From Helichrysum umbraculigerum (taxonomy: Eukaryota; Streptophyta; Magnoliopsida; Asterales; Asteraceae), in contig CATIUR010000001.1 of assembly GCA_949592205.1 (NCBI GenBank), positions 73,939,059-74,003,058 of the forward strand: a stretch of DNA of 64,000 nt, in the 5' to 3' direction. Made by a program: the position numbers and the translations under genes. Of this stretch, positions 27,479-37,180 are shown in pieces (the stretch's first letter is position 1; each line of letters begins with the position of its first letter). The notes beneath the pieces were generated by a model, which ran no database searches, had not been told where the DNA came from, and saw only the letters and a list, made by a program, of their open reading frames with translations.

Positions 27479-27626
27479 CCTCACGTGTTTAGGACACTAG
27501 AAGGTTACCATTTGGACGACGCGCGTATCATCGTATCGCTAACAATTCACAGGTGAGTTTCATAGCCCCACTCTTTCAACTGTTTTACTGTTTTTGGGGT
27601 GAAACACATGCACAACAACTGTTTTC

Positions 27627-28365
27627 GAATTATATTAATAATCTTTTATAATTCACAATCAATCTTATTACTGTATGTAATACAAATGTGTAATACTTAG
27701 GAATTACACCCAACACATTGTTTTGGAACAATATCAAGACCTAACCTAGATAGGTCACAATCGTACACTATCAGATTGTTGGAAAACAATTACTTAGGTA
27801 TAACTGGATATAGTTATTACTATTCATTGGCCATATTGTCGCGGGACAATATTATCAAATACATTAGAACTGGTTAGTTCTACCTACACTAGACGACATA
27901 CATACATTTACAGGATCAGTTTCTCTTTTAGGAACTAATATTGCCAATACAATTCAGAACCCAAATATACTTGCTAGGCTTTAGGCTAGAAGTATACGAT
28001 AGCATCATATGTTAGTATAGATCCTTTATACTAATACAATTCAACTAGGCGATGAGTATTCATACCTAGGACCAACGTATTACTTAATATCTAAATATTT
28101 GCTTATACGTATTTAGATACAATCAATTATTTTCATGCGTGTCACGATTGTTACTTACGTTTGCTCATTTGACAAATATATGTATCTATATATATATATA
28201 TCTACATGTTTATATATTATCATGAGCACTTGGTGCTAACTTCAATAATATTTATGTATATTAGTATACATACAATCATACAAACACAATCATTCAAGTC
28301 GGACGCGTCGTTGTACGGTCAACACTTATTTGCAATAGCTAGTATGTCGTAGTACTACTAGCTCT
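27627..28365 (+). repeat. Chain of short stem-loops in the LTR
   Basis: Perfect inverted repeats follow one another: GAATTATA (27627), GTGTAAT (27688), ATTGTT (27717), GACCTA (27738), ATTGTT (27775), ATAACT (27800), ATATTGTC (27833), TAGAACT (27865), TATACTT (27966), TTAGTATA (28012), TATCTAAATA (28088), TATGTATA (28253) and AGCTAGT (28337). Each pairs with its complement 4-12 nt away, a little further in the compound ones. Arms are 6-10 bp. The 3' LTR repeats the set. Confidence 0.8.
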
Positions 28366-28400
28366 ACATTTCAACTATGCTCTCGAGCACTTCAGAAACG

Positions 28401-28483
28401 ATGCCGCGGTATTGCAGCGGGCACAAAACGATACCACGGTAAAGTGGGTACAAAACGATGCCACGGTATTGCAGTGGGCACAA
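28401..28483 (+). repeat. Three tandem hairpins with compensating arms
   Basis: Copy 1 pairs TGCCGC (28402) with GCGGGCA (28417). Copy 2 pairs TACCAC (28432) with GTGGGTA (28444). Copy 3 pairs TGCCAC (28459) with GTGGGCA (28474). Each has one bulged G. Two stem positions differ between copies and both arms change together. Confidence 0.8.
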
Positions 28484-28486
28484 CTT

Positions 28487-28752
28487 CAAGCAGACAAGTC
28501 GTTGTACTTGTATTATTTTCAAGCAGACAAGTCGTTGTACTTGTATCATTTTCAATCAGACAAGTCGTTGTACTTGTATCATTTTCAAGCAGACAAGTCG
28601 TTGTACTTGTATCATTTTCAAGCAGACAAGTCGTTGTACTTGTATCATTTTCAATCAGACAAGTCGTTGTACTTGTAGCATTTTCAAACAAACAAGTCGT
28701 TGTAACTTGTATCAATTTAAGACAAACAAGTCTAAGTAACTTGTAACAATGC
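28487..28752 (+). repeat. 33-bp hairpin tandem repeat, 8 copies
   Basis: Units start at 28487, 28520, 28553, 28586, 28619, 28652, 28685 and 28719. Each contains ACAAGT and ACTTGT separated by a 5-7 nt loop. In the last two copies the loop and flanks diverge while both arms stay intact. Because 33 is a multiple of three, several long frames stay open on both strands; these are not genes. The 3' LTR copy is at 34574-34839. Confidence 0.9.
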
Positions 28753-29298
28753 AACCAACCATATCGGGGTAATTGAACATTAAGTTAGACAAACAATTTC
28801 AATGGTAGACTTACAATTCAAACTAGTTAGGTATGAAATACCTAGATTAGACCTTTACACATTGGCGTTACAAACTTCAACGTATTACATATCAAAAATC
28901 ACTGATTTTGGAAACAACTTTACAAAACATAAATTGTTTTATTACTTTATGTTTTCAACTAACCATCCTATGAACTCACCAGCTTTATAGCTGACCTGTT
29001 TTAGCATGTGTTCTCAGGTTGCCCAGCAGGATTAGGATCGCTACAAGATCTTATTAGTTCGAGTCGCATATTTTCAACAATTGGGACAACTCTGCATCTA
29101 CTTTAGTATTTTCAAATTATGTATTTGGAAATTATTATTAAACTCATAACGTGGTAAATGTTCTATTTTGGGAAATGTATAATTATTTTCAAACGTCTCA
29201 TTTAGAGTCGTTCATTATGTATCTTATGCGGTGATATTTGATTTAGTGACACCCGACCCGACAGCTTCCGCAAACCGAAATTTGAGGGTGTCACAGAT

Positions 29299-29310
29299 TG
29301 GTATCAGAGC
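29299..29310 (+). other. Primer-binding site, initiator tRNA-Met type
   Basis: TGGTATCAGAGC lies three bases after the LTR end and matches the 3' end of plant initiator tRNA-Met, the usual minus-strand primer. Confidence 0.9.
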
Positions 29311-29883
29311 CTAAGGTTATAGTGAACTAGGTTGCATTTAGAGGGCCTAGACTATGACCGTTAGGCAGTATTCCTCGTTGGGTATGACTGGTTCAGGGAT
29401 TACATCATACGAGTTTAATTTAACATAGCCTAGCTAACTATGTACAATTAAATAAAGATGATGTAAGATTTGAAAGGGGTTATACTGAAACAGGAATGCG
29501 TAGTTGACTCTGATTGTTATGTGCTAGACATTTTAGGCTATTATATGTACTGTAGGTCTATATTAATAGGCCTTACATGTGTACTACTATTACATACCTA
29601 TATATATAATAAGTATGTATATACAACAAAATTCCGCTGTACTATTATTTACCTGTGAAGAGGCACATCGCCGTCTTCTTGACTATCACGACTCGACATT
29701 TTCCTCCTTATGTACGCATAGGAGGATATCACCTATATCACTGAACCTCGGGAAGGAGGTACAAACGTCATCAATGGGAATGGAAACCCGCACATGCTAA
29801 ACCTTCACGAAACTTAAAACAAACTGACAACTTTTCAACTTTGACCATATGGATCACAATCGGATTAGTGTTGACTAAGTCCA

Positions 29884-29922
<39 letters not shown>

Positions 29923-30986
29923 GAATCACAATTTGATTATGTAGATCAATCAATTCAATACTTTAGTGCCTTGGCACTCGCACTTTAGCTTCTGTGTTAC
30001 AACTGAGAAATTCGAACTTCAAACACATTTTGGCTTTGGGGCTACAAATTAAACAATACATGGCACGTAGTGCTACGATTTCAAGGTATGTTAATACCAC
30101 AACTTGAGCACGTTAGTGCAACCTTCACAATAGGTCAACACTACAAATTATAGCATGTTGACGCCACACTCATAGTACACGGGTACTACAATTTCAATGC
30201 CGCGGGCACTTCATTACAGCACGTAGTGCTGCGTTTCATGGTACTTTGGTACTACAATTACAAAATATTAGTATTTCAATTACTGTGCTGATAGCACTGC
30301 ATTATAGCACTTGGTGCTACTTCAATTATGCATGTAGACTTGTTATAGTTGCATGTACGACTGACACATATACATATACACTTACTTCACTGGGCACGAG
30401 GTGCCACACCTGACTCTTATTATGTACGTATGCTTGCATAGTTACGTGTACACCATATATGTATATACTACCAATTTAGCATGTAATGCTTTAATCAATA
30501 AATACACAATGATGTCACCACACACATGGGTTGTGTTGATGGACCCTGCTTCAACACCACCGAGAACACGGTAGTTGTCACATACACAGGTATGAATGGC
30601 CGTACGATATTCTAGTACTACGATATAGTCCATTGGACTACCCACCACAACATAGTCTTGGATTGACTACATAGAAAACGCAACTCGGTCATGGTACGAC
30701 CGCACCTAGAAACTACAACTCAACTGGTCACAACACTCGGAAAACATGAGATTCATGATAACTTAACTAAAGAAAACTAGACAACGGTTACTTAAACTGT
30801 TGTATCAACAATACAAAAGGGCAGTGATGCGCCTGCCACCTACAATATCAAAAACTTCAACGTCAAGGATCGTAGGATCCCGTGTATCATAAATTCCAAC
30901 TCAAGTTAGCTACTTATGTCATTGTAATAATCATCATCTTTGATTAAAGATCTCACACTTTGTCATTTCATTCTTGTTCAAGAATC
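29311..30986 (+). other. Long untranslated leader of the young element
   Basis: About 1.7 kb between primer site and gag has no credible frame. It holds a post-PBS stem-loop (29315-29359), a 34-base poly(A) run (29885-29918) and a stem-loop series (29965-30490). Confidence 0.75.
29965..30490 (+). repeat. Serial stem-loop modules in the leader
   Basis: About fourteen short stems occur in sequence, most with 3-4 nt loops: AGTGCC (29965), GCAC (30063), GGTAT (30085), GCAC (30108), GTCAACA (30134, longer loop), TAGTAC (30173), TGCC (30198), CAGCAC (30217), GTAC (30241), AAATA (30263), GTGCT (30285), TAGCAC (30305), GGCAC (30393) and AGCAT (30478). Each is followed by its complement. Many are separated by an ACAATTTCA-like spacer, so they look like diverged copies of one module. 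Confidence 0.8.
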
Positions 30987-31958
30987 ATGCCACCTAAACG
31001 ACCAACTTTCACTCGAGCTGAGCAAGATCAAATCATTAATCAAGCAGTGACTGCGACTCTAGCTACTCATAGCCAAGTAAAGCCTTGCACTTTTAGGGAT
31101 TTCCTGAGGTGTGAGCCACCAAACTTCGTCGGAACTGAAGGAGCTGTCGGATTAATTCGATGGTTCGAGAGAATTGAATCTATTTTCCACATGTGCAACT
31201 GCCCCGACGACTGCAAAGTCTTGTACGCCACGTACACCCTCCAGGATGATGCCTCTACCTGGTGGAATTTTCACGCCCGAACTGTAGGAGACGACACTGC
31301 TCACGAACTTCCGTGGGAAGACCTGAAACAACTCATGAAGGACAAGTATTGTCCCATCGAAGTACTTCACAAACTTGAGGACGAACTTTGGTATCTCACC
31401 GTAAAGGACAACGACATTGAAACATATACCAATCGCTTCCAACAACTAGCATCCCTTTGTCCAAACATAGTAAACCCTGAAAACAAACGAATCGGGAGGT
31501 ACATTGGTGGACTCCCGTTGCTAATTGAGGGAATGGTCACCGCCTCTAAACCCACTACTATTGAAGAGGCTATTCGCATGGCCCACAGACTCATGGCACA
31601 GGTGGTTCGACGTGGGCCACCTGCAACAGAAAACAATCAACAAAAAGGAAATGGAAGTTCCAGCTCTAGCCAAAACCCAACGAATCAACCTGAACCCTTG
31701 AGGTCCTACGCTGCTGAACCCAACGACAGACAAGGCTATGCGGGTAACAAACCATTTTGTCACGGCTGCAAACGTCATCATGACGGATTTTGCGGATTAC
31801 CCTGCGAAAGATGCCAACGATATGGTCACGTAATCCGGGACTGCAGAGTTCCCGCCAATCCCGACTCTCGAAGGATATGCTTCAAATGTAAGGAACCTGG
31901 TCATTACAAGAAGGACTGCCCAAAAAGACGCAAAATTCACCTAATCGACTCCGAGTAA
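30987..31958 (+). CDS. gag: Gag polyprotein, 323 aa, intact
   Basis: The capsid/nucleocapsid protein, which packages retrotransposon RNA into cytoplasmic particles. The ATG at 30987 (MPPKRPTF) is chosen because that start is typical of related plant Gags; the frame extends nine codons upstream without another ATG. Residues roughly 30-200 form the retrotransposon Gag domain (FLRCEPPNFVGTEGAVGLIR, then STWWNFH and YTNRFQQLA). The C-terminus has CHGC...FC (258-269) and two perfect CX2CX4HX4C zinc knuckles, CERCQRYGHVIRDC (273-286) and CFKCKEPGHYKKDC (298-311), which bind RNA. A stop follows LIDSE, with no downstream pol frame before the polypurine tract. No internal stop or frameshift, consistent with recent activity. 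The nearest kin in the window is the broken gag at 52852-53885. Confidence 0.93.
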   Translation: MPPKRPTFTRAEQDQIINQAVTATLATHSQVKPCTFRDFLRCEPPNFVGTEGAVGLIRWFERIESIFHMCNCPDDCKVLYATYTLQDDASTWWNFHARTVGDDTAHELPWEDLKQLMKDKYCPIEVLHKLEDELWYLTVKDNDIETYTNRFQQLASLCPNIVNPENKRIGRYIGGLPLLIEGMVTASKPTTIEEAIRMAHRLMAQVVRRGPPATENNQQKGNGSSSSSQNPTNQPEPLRSYAAEPNDRQGYAGNKPFCHGCKRHHDGFCGLPCERCQRYGHVIRDCRVPANPDSRRICFKCKEPGHYKKDCPKRRKIHLIDSE

Positions 31959-32419
31959 ATCAAATAAATCTCCAACAATAATGTAAGTATAACCTCTCCT
32001 CGAAAACATAACTCTTCAATTTTAGATTCGCTAAACGTGTACTTATTGTCCCCACCATCATTTTAACGACTTAATGTCGATCACATCTTAGGGCTAGTTG
32101 ACCTAGGCCCACGTAAAACCCAAAGTTTGCTTTCAGCAGACCAATCGATAGAACACTCACCAACCAAACTCAATGTTTACTTTCAGTAGACTAATCGACT
32201 CAACGATAAATCGCTCAGCCCTGATATAACCAATTACAAAACAGTCAGAATGTGACCACAACGATTAAACATGATGCGGTCATGGAGTGACTGCTATTCA
32301 ACCTCGTTATAGACATCATGTGTCTGCAATCTATTCGACAAATACCTCGTACGTGCATTGCTCCCCAGACCAGGCGCAACCCTGACATCACTTTAAATTT
32401 CGGGACGAAATTTTCTTAA
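31959..32419 (+). other. Non-coding region between gag and polypurine tract
   Basis: Where an autonomous element would have about 3-4 kb of pol, only about 460 bp remain. Translating it by eye showed no protease, polymerase or integrase motif. It includes two near-copies of TTTGCTTTCAGCAGACCAAT (about 32127) and TTTACTTTCAGTAGACTAAT (about 32174). Confidence 0.7.
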
Positions 32420-32430
32420 CAGGGGGAGAA
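32420..32430 (+). other. Polypurine tract
   Basis: AGGGGGAGAA immediately precedes the 3' LTR; it primes plus-strand DNA synthesis. The same CAGGGGGAGAA is present in the older relative. Confidence 0.9.
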
Positions 32431-35382
32431 TGTAACACCCGGTCAAAAAGTCAAATTTCGCGCCGATTTTAAACTTTGAATAATGACATTTTATAGTTCA
32501 AGTGAAATATTTTATTAAAAATATTTACAAAATGATATAAACAAAATTATGGATTTAAATAATAAATCTACATTTTAAACGGGTACGAAATCACGGACAT
32601 TTTGTACTGTGGTTGGAGACCACAGTACACGAGTTAGGGATCTGAGTTTTAACAAAAACCCAAACTCCCACCTCATTTCTTCATTTTCTTCTTCTTTTTC
32701 ACCTACCTTTTCTCTCATCTCTCTCTCTACAACCTACCACCACCACCACCATAATCCGCCAAAAACCACCGTCAAACGACCTCCAATCTCAAAGCTCCTT
32801 TAGGGAAAAACGATCACCACGCAACGATCTACAATCCTATCTTTTCGGATTCTCCTCGCGCGGATTTGTAAGTTTCCGACAATTCTCGAAATCTCTGAAA
32901 ACCTTGTTATTTTGCTTGTTTGCGGTTTAGATAAGCTTAAAATACTTAGTTACGGGTTGGGTAAAAGAATCAGACTCAACGGAGGCCGGAAAACTCGTTT
33001 TCGGCTCAAACTCCGGCGATCAGATCGCTACGTCGCAGAGACCAAAAACAGTGCTGCGACGTCGCAGCCGACGTCGCAGCCAACGTCGCAAAAACATCTC
33101 AACGTCGCATGATGCGACGTAACACCCTACGTCGCAGTAAATCTTAAACGTCGCACATTGCGACGTAACGCACAACGTCGCATTAAATTGCGACGTCGCA
33201 CATAGCGACGCACGACCCTACGTCGCAGCTGACGTCGCATCTGACGTCGCAGAACCTTAAAAACCTATGTTTTTCACTAAGTATTGACAACCAAATTTTA
33301 CCACTCGATTTTACCCGAATTTGGATTCCGAACACGTTTTCTTTAAAGTAAAGTAGTAGAAATAAAAATTTTCCAAGCTGACCTGGCAGCTCGACCCCAG
33401 CCAGGGGCTCTGCCCCTTGGACCCCGCCAGGGGCTGCCGCCCCTTGGACCCCGCTACCAGGGGCGCTGCCCCCGGACCCCCGTACACCATTCCCAGACTT
33501 CAGCAACAAATGCACACATGAACAACTCGCTTAGACAAACTGATTTGTCTCATACTTATATAACCTCACGTGTTTAGGACACTAGAAGGTTACCATTTGG
33601 ACGACGCGCGTATCATCGTATCGCTAACAATTCACAGGTGAGTTTCATAGCCCCACTCTTTCAACTGTTTTACTGTTTTTGGGGTGAAACACATGCACAA
33701 CAACTGTTTTCGAATTATATTAATAATCTTTTATAATTCACAATCAATCTTATTACTGTATGTAATACAAATGTGTAATACTTAGGAATTACACCCAACA
33801 CATTGTTTTGGAACAATATCAAGACCTAACCTAGATAGGTCACAATCGTACACTATCAGATTGTTGGAAAACAATTACTTAGGTATAACTGGATATAGTT
33901 ATTACTATTCATTGGCCATATTGTCGCGGGACAATATTATCAAATACATTAGAACTGGTTAGTTCTACCTACACTAGACGACATACATACATTTACAGGA
34001 TCAGTTTCTCTTTTAGGAACTAATATTGCCAATACAATTCAGATCCCAAATATACTTGCTAGGCTTTAGGCTAGAAGTATACGATAGCATCATATGTTAG
34101 TATAGATCCTTTATACTAATACAATTCAACTAGGCGATGAGTATTCATACCTAGGACCAACGTATTACTTAATATCTAAATATTTGCTTATACGTATTTA
34201 GATACAATCAATTATTTTCATGCGTGTCACGATTGTTACTTACGTTTGCTCATTTGACAAATATATGTATCTATATATATATATATATCTACATGTTTAT
34301 ATATTATCATGAGCACTTGGTGCTAACTTCAATAATATTTATGTATATTAGTATACATACAATCATACAAACACAATCATTCAAGTCGGACGCGTCGTTG
34401 TACGGTCAACACTTATTTGCAATAGCTAGTATGTCGTAGTACTACTAGCTCTACATTTCAACTATGCTCTCGAGCACTTCAGAAACGATGCCGCGGTATT
34501 GCAGCGGGCACAAAACGATACCACGGTAAAGTGGGTACAAAACGATGCCACGGTATTGCAGTGGGCACAACTTCAAGCAGACAAGTCGTTGTACTTGTAT
34601 TATTTTCAAGCAGACAAGTCGTTGTACTTGTATCATTTTCAATCAGACAAGTCGTTGTACTTGTATCATTTTCAAGCAGACAAGTCGTTGTACTTGTATC
34701 ATTTTCAAGCAGACAAGTCGTTGTACTTGTATCATTTTCAATCAGACAAGTCGTTGTACTTGTAGCATTTTCAAACAAACAAGTCGTTGTAACTTGTATC
34801 AATTTAAGACAAACAAGTCTAAGTAACTTGTAACAATGCAACCAACCATATCGGGGTAATTGAACATTAAGTTAGACAAACAATTTCAATAGTAGACTTA
34901 CAATTCAAACTAGTTAGGTATGAAATACCTAGATTAGACCTTTACACATTGGCGTTACAAACTTCAACGTATTACATATCAAAAATCACTGATTTTGAAA
35001 ACAACTTTACAAAACATAAATTGTTTTATTACTTTATGTTTTCAACTAACCATCCTATGAACTCACCAGCTTTATAGCTGACCTGTTTTAGCATGTGTTC
35101 TCAGGTTGCCCAGCAGGATTAGGATCGCTACAAGATCTTATTAGTTCGAGTCGCATATTTTCAACAATTGGGACAACTCTGCATCTACTTTAGTATTTTC
35201 AAATTATGTATTTGGAAATTATTATTAAACTCATAACGTGGTAAATGTTCTATTTTGGGAAATGTATAATTATTTTCAAACGTCTCATTTAGAGTCGTTC
35301 ATTATGTATCTTATGCGGTGATATTTGATTTAGTGACACCCGACCCGACAGCTTCCGCAAACCGAAATTTGAGGGTGTCACA
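32431..35382 (+). repeat. 3' LTR (2,952 bp)
   Basis: Ten bases shorter than the 5' LTR: one 12-bp TGACGTCGCATC unit is lost near 33240, and one TA is gained in the dinucleotide run near 34285. Otherwise almost identical. Confidence 0.95.
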
Positions 35383-35387
35383 AAAAT
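35383..35387. other. Target-site duplication AAAAT, right copy
   Basis: Follows the LTR end GTGTCACA and leads into GAATTTAACTG of unit 8. Confidence 0.97.
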
Positions 35388-36286
35388 GAATTTAACTGCA
35401 TGTGGTGGTTCGGTTACGGTTAATGTCCGTAACCGATCCACCATTAACCGCCCCGCTTCAAACATTTAACTTATTGTTTTTATTAGATTAAATAAATATA
35501 TTAATATATATTATTCTCATTCTTATTCTTATTGTGTCAAAAATTAAGAAATAGATACAATTTAATTTTTGTATTAATGATTTTGGACTTTTATTGTACT
35601 GCTTTGGACTTTTGTAATGGACCAAAAAGGTTTATAAATAACTCCGTAATATATAACCACATACATGATCCCCGTTCAGCTGACATGCATTCATTCTTTT
35701 CACTTCTATCTATTTACATGTTGGTGTATCCCTTAAATTTAAATCCCAAATTTCATACTACTACACACTGCACCAACAATTCGTTTATATGATTATATCC
35801 CAGCCTGTTATTTAACACATCCATATGTCTTTTGCCCTTTTGAATATAAAAGGTAAACTCAGTACTTTTATTTTACATACGTTTAATTTTCAAAACTAAC
35901 ATTTGTTTAACCGCTTTAACCGAAAATATTAACCGAACCGTCAAAATTAACCGTTTAACGGATCCGCCAATTAACCGAACCTAACGGTTAACAATATCAA
36001 TTAACCGTCATACTCGGTTCGGTTACGGTTAGTATCCATAACCGCCCCAAACCGAACCGTGCACACCCCTAAATTTAGATAAGGGTATATATGTCAATTA
36101 GATTATTAGTTTATATTTTCATAAAAGTTTAAATTATTAAAATCATGAAATTTTAATTAAAAGGCTTATCTGGATATAAATGAGTATTTACACGGTTTCA
36201 AAGGATATTGGTGTAATTTCAAGTTTTAGAAGGATATTGACGTAATTTAAGTAGTTTGCAAAGATATAAACGAAATTCTCCCAATA

Positions 36287-37137
36287 TCAATTTAATTTTA
36301 ATGTGCTTACATTTGCATCTTTAATTTTAGATGACTATTTATTCTCTCCATGCCACCCTATACGTCCCCAATTAACTACTCCCTTCTAGAATATTTTTGA
36401 TTACAAACTAATAGATGTTTAATACACATACTACCTTGAATAACTTAGTTACAAACCACATTGCATATTTATAGAATTTAGATAAAAAGTTATTGTTTAA
36501 TCATATACTCCGTAAATTATTTGCATAACTAAAAAATCAAATGAAAATTAAATGGCCCGTGTATATACACGGGTTTGAGACCTAGTTGATAATATATTAA
36601 TATTAGTTATAATTGTATAAGACGAGGGAAAAAGATCAAAAAGTAAACCCAATTGCGGATAGTTAACTTGATCGAAGATGATGAGCCGTAAAAGTTAAGA
36701 CGAATAAATTACGAAATATAGTCAATATGTTTTGATTGGGTGAGAAGGGTAGATAAGTTGTATAAATTTAAATTGAATATTAAATTAGAGTTGTGTTTAT
36801 TAAAATTATTTAATTATTACTTAAAATGATATTTGGATATAGATGAGAATTTAGAATGTTTTAAAGGATATTGACGTAATTTTAAATTTTAAAAGGACAT
36901 TGACGTAATTTGGATAATTTTCAAGGATATAGATGAAATTGTCCCGATGATATTAAGGAGTTTAGTTGGGTAAATTTGTAATTTAGAGGTTTGAATAGGG
37001 GATACATGATATTTTCGACTGAGTTAATGAGTGGTTTGTGAATACTATTATTATTGCCATTGGTTGTGGTTGTGAGAAGCTCAATTGGATTAACGGACTT
37101 CATTGGTTGAAATAGGCCAACATTGAGCTAAAATAGG

Positions 37138-37180
<43 letters not shown>

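Larger units (their letters stand above)
26334..29295 (+). repeat. 5' LTR (2,962 bp)
   Basis: Begins TGTAACACCCGGTC and ends GAGGGTGTCACA (TG...CA). It holds an ACGTCGCA palindrome cluster, a triple GC-rich hairpin, a candidate TATA box, a chain of stem-loops, a 33-bp tandem array and a terminal inverted repeat, GTGACACCC (29246-29254) with GGGTGTCAC (29286-29294). Confidence 0.95.
26334..35382 (+). mobile_element. Young gag-only LTR retrotransposon (9,049 bp)
   Basis: It is a complete element: 5' LTR 26334-29295, PBS, leader, gag, polypurine tract and 3' LTR 32431-35382, flanked by AAAAT. By eye the LTRs differ by three substitutions (27959/34044, 28804/34891, 28911/34998), one 12-bp repeat-unit loss and one TA step. 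At a grass LTR rate near 1.3e-8 that is tens of thousands of years. The internal region is only 3,135 bp and has a single long frame, Gag; no protease, reverse transcriptase, RNase H or integrase was seen. This fits the TR-GAG class of non-autonomous Ty3/gypsy-like elements, which need a partner's pol. Confidence 0.95.
24610..36286 (+). repeat. Array unit 8, interrupted by a retrotransposon
   Basis: Unit sequence runs to 26333 and resumes at 35388 after the second AAAAT. Removing the element and one target copy leaves 2623 bp. Shares GACCAGAGG, GTGGAATAAG, GCTAAGATAGG and the hAT 5' deletion with unit 13. Confidence 0.95.

Noticed and set aside
28401..28752. Regularly spaced palindromic repeats resembling a CRISPR array
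   Set aside because: The host is a plant, the spacers are near-identical rather than unique, and the block lies inside an LTR.
28364..28754. Six overlapping frames of 63-120 codons in the 33-bp repeat (also 34451-34841)
   Set aside because: A repeat length divisible by three keeps many frames open on both strands; the products are low-complexity repeats.
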